DNA from: Bifidobacterium saguini DSM 23967
Lineage (GTDB): Bacteria; Actinomycetota; Actinomycetes; Actinomycetales; Bifidobacteriaceae
Direction of reading: 5' to 3'
DNA: 64,000 nt
NCBI RefSeq assembly: GCF_000741715.1
Contig: NZ_JGZN01000008.1
Location: forward strand, 285,068 to 349,067
Shown here in pieces: positions 22,208-31,948 of the stretch. The position numbers and the translations under genes are program-made. Every line of letters begins with the position of its first letter. Within the stretch, counting starts at the first letter, position 1. The notes under the pieces are model-generated. The model saw nothing but the letters and a program-made list of their open reading frames with translations, searched no databases and was not told the origin of the DNA.

Positions 22208-24784
22208 ATGGCACGTCACCATCATCAGAAGAATGAAGCATCAACAACGCTGAGTCCTTCGCAACGGTACGCATCATTCCAAAAGGTCAAGCAGCGCAGA
22301 GCATCGATTGCAGCACGGTTTGCCGCAACGCTGCCCTTTGATTTAGACGATTTCCAAACCGAAGCCAATGAGGCATTGGAACAAGGCAGCAATGTACTGG
22401 TTGCAGCGCCTACCGGTGCCGGTAAAACAGTGGTAGCTGACTTTGCCATATATCTTGCTCAGGAACGTAATGTCAAAGCGTTCTACACCACTCCCATTAA
22501 GGCGCTAAGCAACCAGAAATACCATGATTTGGTGGAGATTTATGGCCAGGATAAGGTAGGCCTGCTCACTGGAGATACCTCTATCAATTCCGAAGCGGAT
22601 ATCGTGGTGATGACCACTGAAGTGCTCCGCAACATGATTTATGAGCGTTCAACAACCTTGACGGCATTGCGCTATGTGATTTTGGATGAGGTGCATTATC
22701 TCGCCGACCGCTTCCGTGGGCCGGTTTGGGAAGAGGTTATCATCCATTTGCCGCAAACGGTGAGAATCGTTGGCCTATCGGCCACCGTATCCAATGTGGA
22801 AGATTTCTCGAACTGGATTTCCTCGGTTCGCGGAGACACCAAACTGGTTATCAGCGAGCATCGTCCGGTGCCGCTTGAACAGCATGTTATTGTGCAGGCT
22901 GATGATCATACCGAACCTGAGGTCCTTGATTTATACCGCAGGGATGGCAACGGTCAGCAGACCACCAAGCTCAATCCGGAACTCATCAATACGCTGGATA
23001 GATTTGACCGCAAGGCGGCACGACGCCGCGGTGAACAGCGTCCAGACAAGCGTAAAGGGTTCAAGGGGAAAGGCCCGAAAGGCCATATGCCCAAACCGCA
23101 GCGTCATACGCCTCGCCGCTGGGCGGTAGTCGATGAGTTGAATTTCCTCGGCATGCTTCCAGGTATTTACTTCATCTTCTCTCGTAATGGCTGCGATCAA
23201 GCTGTGGAACAGTGCATCAATGCTGGTCTGGAGCTCACCACCGATGAGGAAGCGGTTAAGATTCGCCGCATCGTAGATGAAATGGTGTCTGGGCAACTGA
23301 GTCAAGAGGATTTGAAGGCCCTTCATTTCTCGAGGTTCCGTTTTGCTCTGGAAGAAGGTTTTGCCTCACATCATGCCGGTATGATTGCTTTATTCCGCCA
23401 GATTGTCGAACGGCTCTTTGAAGAGGGGCTCGTCAAAATGGTGTTCGCCACTGAGACACTGGCTTTGGGTATCAATATGCCAGCGCGTTGCGTGGTGGTG
23501 GAAAAGCTCGAGAAGTTCAATGGAACCGGCCATGTGGCACTTACGCCAGGAGAGTTCACTCAGCTCACTGGCCGTGCTGGCAGACGTGGCATCGATACGA
23601 TTGGCCATGCCATTGTGGTTGATCATCAGGACTTCGTACCTGCTACTGCAGCAGCACTGTCATCCAAGCGTGTTTACCCGTTGCACTCCAGTTTCCGGCC
23701 AACATTCAATATGGCTGTGAATCTGCTGAACACCAGCGATTATGAGACCGCACGCGTCACGTTGGATCAATCATTCGCGCAATGGGAAGCCAACGAATCG
23801 GCATGGCAGCTCGAATCGCAAATCACCACATTGAAGAACGCTTTGGAAGGCTATGAACAGGCGTTCCAATGCAATCATGGTGATTTCAAGGAATTCATGA
23901 CCATTCGCATGCAGTTAAGCGAGGTTGAAAAAGAAGGACGCCGCAAACTCAAGCATGAAATATTCCTCACCGAGCAGGATCGTACCCATGCGTTCCAACA
24001 ACTCGATGAGAAAATCAGTACGCTGCGCAAAGCCGAACGTGAGCATCCTTGCCGTAATTGCCCGGACCTTCAGCAGCATCTCAAGTGGGGTCATCGGTGG
24101 GCGCGAGAGACACGAGAACTCGCACGAGTACAGAATCGTTATGATTCACGCACCGGTTCCGTGGCAAGACAATTCGATCATATATGCGATATCCTGTGCC
24201 AGCTTGGTTATTTGGATAAGCATGAGCATGATTCAGGCCATATCGATATGACGCTTACGGATAAAGGCCGACTGCTGCGTCGAATCTACAGTGAGCATGA
24301 CCTCGAATTATGCGAAGCGTTGTTGGCGGGAACGTTCAACAAACTCGACGCTCGAGGATTCGCCGCCGTACTGTCCAGTCTTGTCTATGAATCACGCCGA
24401 GGTTCACAAGGGGAACCCCGCCATTATCCAGGTGGCATTTCCGGTAGGATTGCGATCGCCTCGTCACAACTTAAAGGCATATGCGCTGACATCGATATGT
24501 TGTGCGAGGATCACGGTCTTGATGAAATGCAGCAACCTGACTGCGGCATCGTCGATATCATGTACGAGTGGGCAGATGGTGGATCACTGGCATCCTGCTT
24601 GTACGGCACCGACATGACCGGCGGTGATTTTGTGCGTACCGCAAAACGTCTGGCTGATGTACTTCAACAGGTTGCCGTTGCAGGATCGTTGCCTATGGAT
24701 GGGGGAGATGCACTGCAAGACATCGCCCATGAGGCAGCGGACCGTGTCAATCGAGGAATTGTCTCCTATTCCGGAGTTGAATAA
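22208..24784 (+). CDS. helY: HelY-type DEVH-box RNA helicase
   Basis: 858 residues of the Ski2/MTR4-like HelY family of actinobacteria. Walker A APTGAGKT at about 62, TTPIKALSNQKYHD (Ia), LDEVHYL (DEVH box), SATVSNVEDF (III), then the C-terminal ATETLALGINMPARCVVV (V) and QLTGRAGRRGID (VI). A Cys cluster (CRNCPDLQQH) and a DSHCT-like C terminus follow. Involved in RNA decay or processing. Start preceded by GGCGGAAG. Confidence 0.93.
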   Translation: MARHHHQKNEASTTLSPSQRYASFQKVKQRRASIAARFAATLPFDLDDFQTEANEALEQGSNVLVAAPTGAGKTVVADFAIYLAQERNVKAFYTTPIKALSNQKYHDLVEIYGQDKVGLLTGDTSINSEADIVVMTTEVLRNMIYERSTTLTALRYVILDEVHYLADRFRGPVWEEVIIHLPQTVRIVGLSATVSNVEDFSNWISSVRGDTKLVISEHRPVPLEQHVIVQADDHTEPEVLDLYRRDGNGQQTTKLNPELINTLDRFDRKAARRRGEQRPDKRKGFKGKGPKGHMPKPQRHTPRRWAVVDELNFLGMLPGIYFIFSRNGCDQAVEQCINAGLELTTDEEAVKIRRIVDEMVSGQLSQEDLKALHFSRFRFALEEGFASHHAGMIALFRQIVERLFEEGLVKMVFATETLALGINMPARCVVVEKLEKFNGTGHVALTPGEFTQLTGRAGRRGIDTIGHAIVVDHQDFVPATAAALSSKRVYPLHSSFRPTFNMAVNLLNTSDYETARVTLDQSFAQWEANESAWQLESQITTLKNALEGYEQAFQCNHGDFKEFMTIRMQLSEVEKEGRRKLKHEIFLTEQDRTHAFQQLDEKISTLRKAEREHPCRNCPDLQQHLKWGHRWARETRELARVQNRYDSRTGSVARQFDHICDILCQLGYLDKHEHDSGHIDMTLTDKGRLLRRIYSEHDLELCEALLAGTFNKLDARGFAAVLSSLVYESRRGSQGEPRHYPGGISGRIAIASSQLKGICADIDMLCEDHGLDEMQQPDCGIVDIMYEWADGGSLASCLYGTDMTGGDFVRTAKRLADVLQQVAVAGSLPMDGGDALQDIAHEAADRVNRGIVSYSGVE

Positions 24785-24874
24785 TCAGCTGAATCATCGG
24801 TACGGGAATAGGTACCAAGTCCGAACTGTTGCGTACAGTAGTACGGTTACTGAAATTGCAAGGAGGATGCCAAT

Positions 24875-25222
24875 ATGGCAGAACGTAGCCTTAGGGGTAT
24901 GAGCATCGGAGCGAAGTCGCTGGAATCCGACGATAATGTGGATTTCGCCGCAAGGAACGATGTGGCATACGTGTGCCCGAAGGGTCACCGTACCATCTTG
25001 CCGTTCGCTGAAGGCGCTGAAGTGCCGGATGAGTGGGAATGCCGTTGTGGTTCCGTGGCACATCGCGAAGGCGATGATGACCGTGAAGCTGACGAGATCA
25101 GCAAGCCGAGCCGTACGCATTGGGATATGCTGCTGGAACGCCGCAGTGAGGAAGAACTTGCCAAGCTGCTCGAGAAGCGTCTGCAAATGCACCGTGACGG
25201 TTGGATTCCTGATTACGAGTGA
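24875..25222 (+). CDS. rbpA: RNA polymerase-binding protein RbpA
   Basis: 115 residues, the normal length. Zinc-like core CPKGHRTILPF...WECRCGS, then the basic linker and the sigma-binding C-terminal helix (THWDMLLERRSEEELAKLLEKRL). It binds sigma factor and the polymerase beta subunit and stimulates housekeeping transcription; found only in Actinobacteria. AAGGAGG precedes the start. Confidence 0.97.
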   Translation: MAERSLRGMSIGAKSLESDDNVDFAARNDVAYVCPKGHRTILPFAEGAEVPDEWECRCGSVAHREGDDDREADEISKPSRTHWDMLLERRSEEELAKLLEKRLQMHRDGWIPDYE

Positions 25223-25269
25223 TGATTTGCTCCTAATTTCACGGAGCAAGTTGAACAACACGTAAACTT

Positions 25270-25294
25270 ATGCCCAGTCAAAGCGACTGGGCAT
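25270..25294 (+). terminator. Hairpin after rbpA, no T run
   Basis: Perfect 10-bp stem ATGCCCAGTC / GACTGGGCAT with 5-base loop, lacking a U tract. Confidence 0.65.
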
Positions 25295-25378
25295 AATCAT
25301 TGCTGGACATGTTGCTCATACTGCTGGATACAGCATCGGCAACGCACATCTCAAGAAAGAAAACAGGGGAGTACCTTC

Positions 25379-26098
25379 ATGGCACAGCATCCGAGGAATG
25401 TGGTTCTGCTTGATCTCGATGGCACGCTGACTAAGTCTGATGGCGGTATCATCGCATCCGTTGTTAAGACGTTTGAAGCGCTGGGTCGCCCTGTACCGGA
25501 CGACGCTGAGCTGAAGCGATTCATCGGACCTGCCATTATCGAATCCCTGGCACGTAACCATGTGCCGGCCGACGAGCTCGACCATGCAGTCGACATCTAC
25601 CGCAGCTATTACGCGGATAAAGCCGTATTCGACGATCCGAATGAGCCTGGCAACAAGGTGCCCGGCCGCTTGGTGAATGTGGTATTCCCAGGTATCCGCG
25701 AGCAGCTTCTGAAGCTTCGCGAGGACGGCTATTATCTAGCATTGGCCAGCTGCAAGCCTGAATACCAGTGCATTCCGATTTGCGAGCATTTCCACCTGAC
25801 CGAATTGCTCGATGGCATTTACGGCGCGTCCAAAGACAACACTCGTCTCGACAAGGATCAGGTTATCCGTTATTGCTTCGACAAGATTGGCTTTGACCCG
25901 GCACAGGGGGATAAAGCCGTGATGATCGGCGACCGTTATACCGATATCGATGGTGCCCGTGCTTGTGGGTTGGACACTATTGGATGCCGTTGGGGTTATG
26001 CGCCGGAAGGTGAAATGGAAGAACACGGCGTCTACGAAATCATTGAGACGACTGATCAGCTCGAAGATGCAGTGAACCGTTACTTCGCTTCACACTGA
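25379..26098 (+). CDS. HAD-family phosphatase (phosphoglycolate phosphatase-like)
   Basis: 239 residues. HAD motif I DLDGTLTKSDGG at 12, motif II ALASCK, motif III Lys (LDKDQVIRYCF), motif IV MIGDRYTDIDGA. Cap domain of the C1 type between I and II (DHAVDIYRSYYA). Family members dephosphorylate small metabolites; the substrate cannot be read from sequence. Confidence 0.88.
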   Translation: MAQHPRNVVLLDLDGTLTKSDGGIIASVVKTFEALGRPVPDDAELKRFIGPAIIESLARNHVPADELDHAVDIYRSYYADKAVFDDPNEPGNKVPGRLVNVVFPGIREQLLKLREDGYYLALASCKPEYQCIPICEHFHLTELLDGIYGASKDNTRLDKDQVIRYCFDKIGFDPAQGDKAVMIGDRYTDIDGARACGLDTIGCRWGYAPEGEMEEHGVYEIIETTDQLEDAVNRYFASH

Positions 26099-26120
26099 TT
26101 GACCTTATTGGAATTTGACG

Positions 26121-26158
26121 CTGGAGGGTATTGTATCTGCAGATACAATACCCTCCAG
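26121..26158 (+). terminator. 38-bp perfect palindrome after HAD gene
   Basis: Every base of CTGGAGGGTATTGTATCTG pairs with its mirror (19+19). No T run. A probable tail-less (cruciform-type) terminator of the plus-strand gene. Confidence 0.7.
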
Positions 26159-26245
26159 CTACTTGTGAAGTAAGTCCGATACGGGAGTGACTCTCATCTC
26201 AGAAGATAAAAGTACAATCCAATCTGACATAACGTACATTATCGG

Positions 26246-26647
26246 CTATTTTGCCATATCGTCATTCTTATGGACGGCAACGCCAAGTTGCCGATCCATT
26301 TCGGTTTCCATCGCATTATGTGCTTGCACATACATGACCACAATCTCAAGCATCACCAAAACAATAATGATGATAGCCGCGGCCAAAGCATTCATTTCAT
26401 AGAAATCGCGAACATCAACATCCATATAACCAGCGGTCAACGCATATACGGGAAACGGCACAATTGCCATAACAAACGACACAACATGCAGCATCACCAT
26501 GTTCCAGCTGACCGGATATACAGGCGGACGTTTGCTACGTGGCATAAATAAATGACCTCGCATAATGGTCACGCAAATGATGTTGAATGCTAGTACGGCT
26601 GCGATAATCCACAGCAATGCCGGCAGTAATTCGACAAACATCGTCAT
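26246..26647 (-). CDS. Small membrane protein
   Basis: 133 residues with three transmembrane segments (5-27 LLPALLWIIAAVLAF, 50-72 VMLHVVSFVMAIVPFPVYAL, 85-107 LAAAIIIIVLVMLEIVVMYV) and short charged ends. It stands alone between the HAD gene and ftsR. No family assigned. Confidence 0.75.
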   Translation of the reverse strand: MTMFVELLPALLWIIAAVLAFNIICVTIMRGHLFMPRSKRPPVYPVSWNMVMLHVVSFVMAIVPFPVYALTAGYMDVDVRDFYEMNALAAAIIIIVLVMLEIVVMYVQAHNAMETEMDRQLGVAVHKNDDMAK

Positions 26648-26714
26648 ATCGTCTCCATGTTGTCTAGTTCAGTCAGTTCATATTGGTACATCAGTTTTGC
26701 GCGGATAAAGAAAG

Positions 26715-26743
26715 ACGATTTGCTGATATGCTCAACAAATCGT
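26715..26743 (-). terminator. ftsR terminator
   Basis: Stem ACGATTTG / CAAATCGT with an inner TGA/TCA; on the minus strand followed by CTTTCTTTA. Ends the garA-ftsR transcript. Confidence 0.75.
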
Positions 26744-26761
26744 CCAAATAATTTTCGACGG

Positions 26762-27394
26762 CTAAGCCATTTCGCGTTGCAGTCTGCGCGCTTCAAGTTT
26801 TTTGCGCATACGCATTGCGGTCAGCTCATCAATCGGCCGATTAGTGCTGATTTTCACCGACTGCGCTTCCAAATCGACATAATCCTCGTGCTCTAATGCG
26901 GCCTCAATCTGATGCCACAGCGAGCCTACAGACACTGCGAACACAGCTTTGCCGCTTTGCAGCAACTCGAGCATTTGCTCGCTCGTAGTGCACTCGTGCA
27001 CATGCTGGCCATCGCACATGATGGTCACATTCGCCAGCTGATCACTGCTTCGCTGGATAAGGAATCCTATGGCAGCCGTGACATTCTGCAGATTGACTCC
27101 GGCATCAAGAAGCCTTTTGGATACAGCAAGAATGACCACATCTTTGAATGAATATAATCGGCGTGATCCTGAACCATGCGACGGTGTTATTGATGGCTCA
27201 ACAATCTGTTTGCGAGCCCAATAATCAAGCTGACGATAGGTGATACCGGCTACTTTAGACGCAACAGTACCTCGATAGCCGCGTTTCACCTCTTGCTCAT
27301 CAGCAGTGGAGAACAACTCCCCCTGAATCGCTTCATCGTTCAAGTTCTCACGCTCCTCGAGCGGAATATGAAGATGCAGTCCGGTGGCTCCCAT
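26762..27394 (-). CDS. ftsR: MerR-type regulator, FtsR/Rv1828-like
   Basis: 210 residues. HTH (MerR) at about 38-110: GYRGTVASKVAGITYRQLDYWARK, with the RRLYSFKDVVILA wing. The N-terminal leader and C-terminal domain match the MerR2 proteins of mycobacteria and corynebacteria (Rv1828, FtsR), which control ftsZ and cell division. The position right after garA is the same in Mycobacterium. Confidence 0.85.
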   Translation of the reverse strand: MGATGLHLHIPLEERENLNDEAIQGELFSTADEQEVKRGYRGTVASKVAGITYRQLDYWARKQIVEPSITPSHGSGSRRLYSFKDVVILAVSKRLLDAGVNLQNVTAAIGFLIQRSSDQLANVTIMCDGQHVHECTTSEQMLELLQSGKAVFAVSVGSLWHQIEAALEHEDYVDLEAQSVKISTNRPIDELTAMRMRKKLEARRLQREMA

Positions 27395-27472
27395 CGCACA
27401 CTCCTTACCTACACTGGCCTGAACTGTGGATTACCATTGCTCAGACCAGTGTAAGTTCATCGGAGGGTCCGC

Positions 27473-27916
27473 TTAGTGAGAAATAACAGCGGATTTAGTG
27501 AAGAATACAAGTCGGAATTTGCCGATCATGATTTCGTCGCCGTTCTTCAGCACGGCCTGATCGACACGCTGACGATTCACATAGGTACCGTTCAGACTGC
27601 CTGCATCGATAACGGAGAACTGTCCGTTGACGCGGCGGAATACTGCGTGCTGGCGGGAAACCGTGGAATCATCCAGAAGAATATCCGCACGAGGATCACG
27701 ACCAACGGTAATCTCATCCTCGTCAAGCAGATAACGGGAACCGGAAACCGCTCCCCTGGTGGAAATCAGCAGTGCCGTTCCCTCAGCCAAACGGGTGATC
27801 GTATCCAGATCCTCCTGGGTCAGGGGACGGTCGCCAGTGGAGGTAACGGGCAATACATTAATAGCAGGCAAACCGATAATGGTGGTTTCGCCTGCGCTTG
27901 GAATCGGATCAGTCAT
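27473..27916 (-). CDS. garA: FHA-domain regulator, GarA/OdhI-like
   Basis: 147 residues. FHA domain about 60-140 (ITVGRDPRADILLDDSTVSRQHAVF, GSLNGTYVNRQ). The N-terminal GETTIIGL has the ETT pair that serine/threonine kinases phosphorylate in GarA and OdhI. In those species the protein switches glutamate and 2-oxoglutarate enzymes. Lies between a DUF881 protein and ftsR. Confidence 0.88.
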   Translation of the reverse strand: MTDPIPSAGETTIIGLPAINVLPVTSTGDRPLTQEDLDTITRLAEGTALLISTRGAVSGSRYLLDEDEITVGRDPRADILLDDSTVSRQHAVFRRVNGQFSVIDAGSLNGTYVNRQRVDQAVLKNGDEIMIGKFRLVFFTKSAVISH

Positions 27917-27922
27917 AACTCC

Positions 27923-28744
27923 TCATTCTACCGTCTTCGCGTACTTATTTTGCGTAGCTTCGCGTACTTCGTCAATGATGATGTTATCCGAGGATTGTAC
28001 ATCGACGCTGGAACCATATTTAACCTGAAGCTGAGCTCCAACACCGCCTGCGATATCGACCGCGTTGGAGAGCTCCTGTGGGTTGCCGATGGCTTTAACC
28101 ACAAACGGCGGTTTGATGGTCGTACCGTCACAAATCAGTCCGTCATCGGTATCTTGAATGTATGTGGATGCCACTACGCGAACACTGTTGATGGCCATAA
28201 CCTCAGCACCGGCGTTACGAAGCTCTTCAATGAGATTGAACATAATCGATGCATCAACCTTAGCTTCGGTGCCTCTGCTGATGGTAACGGTCACTCCCCT
28301 GCCGCGCGCCGGCAATCTGCCGGAAATCAAACCGCTTGTTTCCTCATTCTGCTTGGCGATTTTGCGAGCCTGCTCCTGCTCGTTCGCAGCAGATTTCAAA
28401 GAATTCAGCTGATTGGACAATTGCGTTTTGCGCTGCTCAAGATTGGAAATCTGAGTGTTTGATTCGTTGAGCAAACGCACAAGTTCGTTTTCATCCAACG
28501 TTTCATACGTGGATTTGCTGTTATTGATCTGGCTCATGTATGCAAAGCCCAATAATGCGCACATGAGCATGACCAGAATAGAGGAAATAAGGCGGGAGCG
28601 GTTGGAATGCGCGTTCAAATCCCTGCGAGGCTTTTTGCGCACTTTGGGGAATGAACCGGTTTCCATCCGGTCGTTAACCTTGTCTTGGGCATGCTGGTCG
28701 TGCAGCTTCTCCAGCATGTTATCCGAGCGTGATCTACGTGCCAT
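27923..28744 (-). CDS. DUF881 membrane protein
   Basis: 273 residues. Transmembrane segment at about 53-72 (LISSILVMLMCALLGFAYM), then a coiled coil (NTQISNLEQRKTQLSNQLNSLKSA) and a DUF881 domain (GVTVTISRGTEAKVDASIMFNLIEELRNAGAEVMAINSVRV). Paired with sbp and a second DUF881 gene, as across Actinobacteria and Firmicutes near division genes. Confidence 0.9.
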   Translation of the reverse strand: MARRSRSDNMLEKLHDQHAQDKVNDRMETGSFPKVRKKPRRDLNAHSNRSRLISSILVMLMCALLGFAYMSQINNSKSTYETLDENELVRLLNESNTQISNLEQRKTQLSNQLNSLKSAANEQEQARKIAKQNEETSGLISGRLPARGRGVTVTISRGTEAKVDASIMFNLIEELRNAGAEVMAINSVRVVASTYIQDTDDGLICDGTTIKPPFVVKAIGNPQELSNAVDIAGGVGAQLQVKYGSSVDVQSSDNIIIDEVREATQNKYAKTVE

Positions 28745-28746
28745 CG

Positions 28747-29082
28747 TCAGCCTCTAAAGATAAAGCGCCTGATGGCGGACACGTTGGAGAAGATGCGGAT
28801 GCCCAGTACCACGATGACTGCGGTCTGCAGCTGAGAGCCTACGCCCAACTGATTGCCCAGGAACACCAACAGTGTTGCGGTGATGACGTTGGCAAGGAAG
28901 GAGATAACAAACACGCGGTCTGAGAAGCTCCGTTCAAAGTAAGCACGAGCGGCGCCGAGCAATGCGTCCAATGCGGCGACCACCATAATCGGCAAGTAGG
29001 GCTGCATCACCACAGGGATGTCCGGCTTAACGAACACGCCGACGACAACACCGATAATCAGACCTAGAACGGCTGCCATCAC
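28747..29082 (-). CDS. sbp: DUF1290 small basic protein (Sbp)
   Basis: 111 residues, three membrane helices (MMAAVLGLIIGVVVGVFV, MVVAALDALLGAARAYF, VFVISFLANVITATLLVFLG). Small, conserved partner of DUF881 proteins. Starts 4 bp inside the previous gene's end (29079), so co-translated. Confidence 0.9.
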   Translation of the reverse strand: MMAAVLGLIIGVVVGVFVKPDIPVVMQPYLPIMVVAALDALLGAARAYFERSFSDRVFVISFLANVITATLLVFLGNQLGVGSQLQTAVIVVLGIRIFSNVSAIRRFIFRG

Positions 29083-30056
29083 TTATTCCTCTCTGCATAC
29101 TGGATATCACCAGACACTGCTGCTTCAAGTGTAATCGAATTCGATGTACTTACCTGTGGGTAGATACCGGCTTTTTTGAATGAATCGTAAAGGCTTTTGA
29201 GTTTCTTCTGCCCCATTTGTTCCGCCAATACGTTTTTGTCGCCTATGGCTTCAATGCTGTAGGGGCTTTCGATGGCGGTCATGCCAATCAGAATATGGCC
29301 TCCTGCTTTGCGAATGGAGGTTTGCGCGCCGATACGGTTACCGTTGATGGCTATTGCTTCGGCACCATTGCTGAACATGAGCGACACCAACTGTTGGAGA
29401 TCAAGGTCGGTGATGACTCGAATATTGCTGGTTGTGCCAACGCGAGTTGAGGTGGACTGATCGGATTGGCTGGCTGCGATCGGATCAGCCAGCGTCATGG
29501 TAATGCCTGGGCCGGTGACTCGCACAGTGCCGTTAACCATTTCATCCTGCAGCAATGTACTGCTCTTCACATTGCCGGATATTTTCTTCGATTGGTTGTC
29601 GACCTGAGTTTTTAGCTCATTCACATCGCCAGTAAGCTGCTGAATTTGATCATTACGATCTTCAAGCTGACTCACCAGAGTCTGCCGTACCTGTTTACGT
29701 GGATCTGATTGCAGCTGCTGCACGAAAAGACTGCCCGCGAAACCCACGCCAACACAAATCACAAAAACAATGATGCGATTGAACCAAATGGAAAAAGCGG
29801 AACGATGCTCATGAACCAATCGGGAGTCCGAGAACATCGGGTCCATTGGACGATTGACCAAATCGTCAATCAACCGCAGCGAATCGTCATCGGTCTTACG
29901 CCGGCGGCGAGTACGAATGGCGGCTGCGTCATCGTGCGCTAACGCATGATGGGAATCTATGCCGGATATGGAGGATGAGAAAATGGCGCGACGATGCACC
30001 GGCGCGTTATCCTCTGATACAGGAAACGAGACCGGCGCAACGGAATCAAGCGCCAT
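29079..30056 (-). CDS. DUF881 membrane protein (second)
   Basis: 325 residues from the ATG at 30056; the longer reading crosses pgsA. A 115-residue cytoplasmic N terminus rich in Arg/Asp, a transmembrane segment (RIIVFVICVGVGFAGSLFV), a coiled coil and the DUF881 domain (GPGITMTLADPI, MFSNGAEAIAINGNRIGAQTSI). The start overlaps the pgsA stop by 11 bp. Confidence 0.88.
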   Translation of the reverse strand: MALDSVAPVSFPVSEDNAPVHRRAIFSSSISGIDSHHALAHDDAAAIRTRRRRKTDDDSLRLIDDLVNRPMDPMFSDSRLVHEHRSAFSIWFNRIIVFVICVGVGFAGSLFVQQLQSDPRKQVRQTLVSQLEDRNDQIQQLTGDVNELKTQVDNQSKKISGNVKSSTLLQDEMVNGTVRVTGPGITMTLADPIAASQSDQSTSTRVGTTSNIRVITDLDLQQLVSLMFSNGAEAIAINGNRIGAQTSIRKAGGHILIGMTAIESPYSIEAIGDKNVLAEQMGQKKLKSLYDSFKKAGIYPQVSTSNSITLEAAVSGDIQYAERNK

Positions 30057-30663
30057 ACTTCTCCCCCAGTTCCTTACGCAACAATTCAATGCCCTGGCGG
30101 GTGTAGATGTATCCGGCGAGCCAGTACATGGCGATACCCCAAACGCCGGCGGCAAGAGCGGCCAAATACAGCGTATGGAAGAACGGGTTGGAACCCAAAT
30201 CAGCCACAATCAGTGCAACGATGGAAATCATAAGCAGAGCTGTACCGGCTTTGCCGACGAAATGCACCGGCAGCGGACCGTAGTCATACTGGGCAAGCCA
30301 TATAACCTGAATTGCCATCCATAAATCGCGCAGGCCTACCACAATCAGCATCCACATAGGAATGATGTTGGCAATGCCCAAAGCCAGAATCGAGCATATA
30401 ATCAGCAGGCGATCGGCCAGAGGATCGAGAATCTGGCCAATCTTGCTCACCTGATTGAATTTACGAGCGATAATGCCGTCCACACCATCGGATGCCGAAG
30501 AAATGGCGATGAGTGCCAATGCTTCTACCATGCTATGGCGTGAAATCAGTGCTGTGATAAATGGAATCGAAATGATTCGTAATGCACTGATCAGATTCGG
30601 AATCGTGAAATAGATATCACGGGCTTCCGGACTGTACTGCTTATCGGTGTTCTGTTGGGTCAT
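30046..30663 (-). CDS. pgsA: CDP-alcohol phosphatidyltransferase (PgsA-type)
   Basis: 205 residues, about six membrane helices. The CDP-alcohol motif DGVDGIIARKFNQ...GQILDPLADRL carries the D-G-x2-G-x2-A-R-x8-G-x3-D-x3-D pattern. It makes a phosphatidyl head group, most likely phosphatidylglycerophosphate. It ends 11 bp within the DUF881 gene start and begins 14 bp after hisG. Confidence 0.9.
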   Translation of the reverse strand: MTQQNTDKQYSPEARDIYFTIPNLISALRIISIPFITALISRHSMVEALALIAISSASDGVDGIIARKFNQVSKIGQILDPLADRLLIICSILALGIANIIPMWMLIVVGLRDLWMAIQVIWLAQYDYGPLPVHFVGKAGTALLMISIVALIVADLGSNPFFHTLYLAALAAGVWGIAMYWLAGYIYTRQGIELLRKELGEKYGA

Positions 30664-30677
30664 AACGGCTTTACAGT

Positions 30678-31529
30678 TTAGATGCGTGATGCTTGCAATG
30701 CAGTGACGATAATGCCTCGTGCGCCGACTTCATACAAATCATCCATAAGCTGGTTGACCTTGGCCTTGGGCACCATGACGCGTACAGCGTTCCACTGCTT
30801 ATCATGCAGAGGAGAAATGGTCGGGCTTTCGAAGCCTGGAGTGACAGCCACTGCGGCGGCGACCTTGCTTACCGGAATGTCATAGTCCATCAGCACATAC
30901 TGGTGTGCGGTGAGCACGCCCTGAAGTCGGCGGGTGAGCACTGCCAGGCGCGGATCCTTCTCGTCCAGACGCGGAGAACGAATAAGGCAGGCCTCGGAAT
31001 GCATCAATGGTTCGGAGAACACACGCAGACCGGCGTTGCGCAACGTGGTGCCAGTGGAGACCACATCGGCAATCAAATCAGCCACGCCCAGCTGAACGGA
31101 AGATTCCACAGCACCATCCAAGTGAATGGTTTCGGCTTCAACACCGTGCTCCACCAGATAATCATGAACCAGCTTGTCGAACGTGGTGCCCACACGCTTG
31201 CCCTGAATATCCTCCAACGTGGAAATAGGAGAATCGTTCGGAGCTGCAAAACGGAAAGTTGAGGCTCCGAAGCCGAGCGGCATATGTTCAAGTGCCTCGG
31301 TACCGGAGTTCTTCAGCAAATCTTCTCCAGTGATGCCCACATCGATGGCACCACGGCCGACGTATACGGCGATGTCAAGCGGACGCAGGTAGAACAGTTC
31401 AATATCGTTGTCGAGATCCTGCACCACAAGCTGACGCGGATTGGTACGCAGACGATACCCTGCTTCGGCGAGCATATTCCATGCCGGCTCGGACAGCATT
31501 CCCTTGTTGGGTACGGCGATTCTCAGCAT
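30678..31529 (-). CDS. hisG: ATP phosphoribosyltransferase (long form)
   Basis: 283 residues, the long HisG form with a C-terminal regulatory ACT-like domain ([33 protein letters not shown]). First enzyme of histidine biosynthesis (ATP + PRPP). Motif [33 protein letters not shown] is the phosphoribosyl-binding site. GGAG SD. Begins 76 bp after the hairpin downstream of hisE. Confidence 0.96.
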   Translation of the reverse strand: MLRIAVPNKGMLSEPAWNMLAEAGYRLRTNPRQLVVQDLDNDIELFYLRPLDIAVYVGRGAIDVGITGEDLLKNSGTEALEHMPLGFGASTFRFAAPNDSPISTLEDIQGKRVGTTFDKLVHDYLVEHGVEAETIHLDGAVESSVQLGVADLIADVVSTGTTLRNAGLRVFSEPLMHSEACLIRSPRLDEKDPRLAVLTRRLQGVLTAHQYVLMDYDIPVSKVAAAVAVTPGFESPTISPLHDKQWNAVRVMVPKAKVNQLMDDLYEVGARGIIVTALQASRI

Positions 31530-31605
31530 GACTACTCCTCTCCCCTATTGGGAGTTGTTGTTGGTTGGTGATGAAGTGTTGCGCTAATCGGTCCAAAGAC
31601 CAACA

Positions 31606-31628
31606 GGCCCGGCATTACGCGCCGGGCC
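31606..31628 (-). terminator. Hairpin between hisE and hisG
   Basis: Perfect 8-bp GC stem GGCCCGGC / GCCGGGCC, loop 7 bases. On the minus strand followed by TGTTGG, so a weak tail. It could be a terminator or attenuator before hisG. Confidence 0.6.
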
Positions 31629-31636
31629 TTGAAAGG

Positions 31637-31900
31637 TCACAGGTGCTTGTAGACATCCTCAAGGGTGAGGCCGTGCTTGATCATCATGACCTGCACATGG
31701 TAGAGAAGCTGGCTCATCTCCTCAGCAGTACGGTCAGCACCTTCGTATTCGGCGGCCATCCAGGTTTCGCCAGCCTCTTCGATAATCTTCTTACCGATGA
31801 AGTGGGTGCCCTTGTCGAGCTCATCGACAGTCAGAGAACCTTCAGGACGGGTCTTGGCTTTTTCGGAAAGTTCAGCGAACAGGGATTCAAACGTCTTCAT
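31637..31900 (-). CDS. hisE: Phosphoribosyl-ATP pyrophosphatase
   Basis: 87 residues, single-domain HisE of the MazG-like fold ([37 protein letters not shown]). Second step of histidine synthesis. Starts 48 bp after rpe. Confidence 0.94.
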   Translation of the reverse strand: MKTFESLFAELSEKAKTRPEGSLTVDELDKGTHFIGKKIIEEAGETWMAAEYEGADRTAEEMSQLLYHVQVMMIKHGLTLEDVYKHL

Positions 31901-31948
31901 AATGCAATGTCCTTTATGGAAGCCTATGGCTAGGCGACCTTGTTAATT

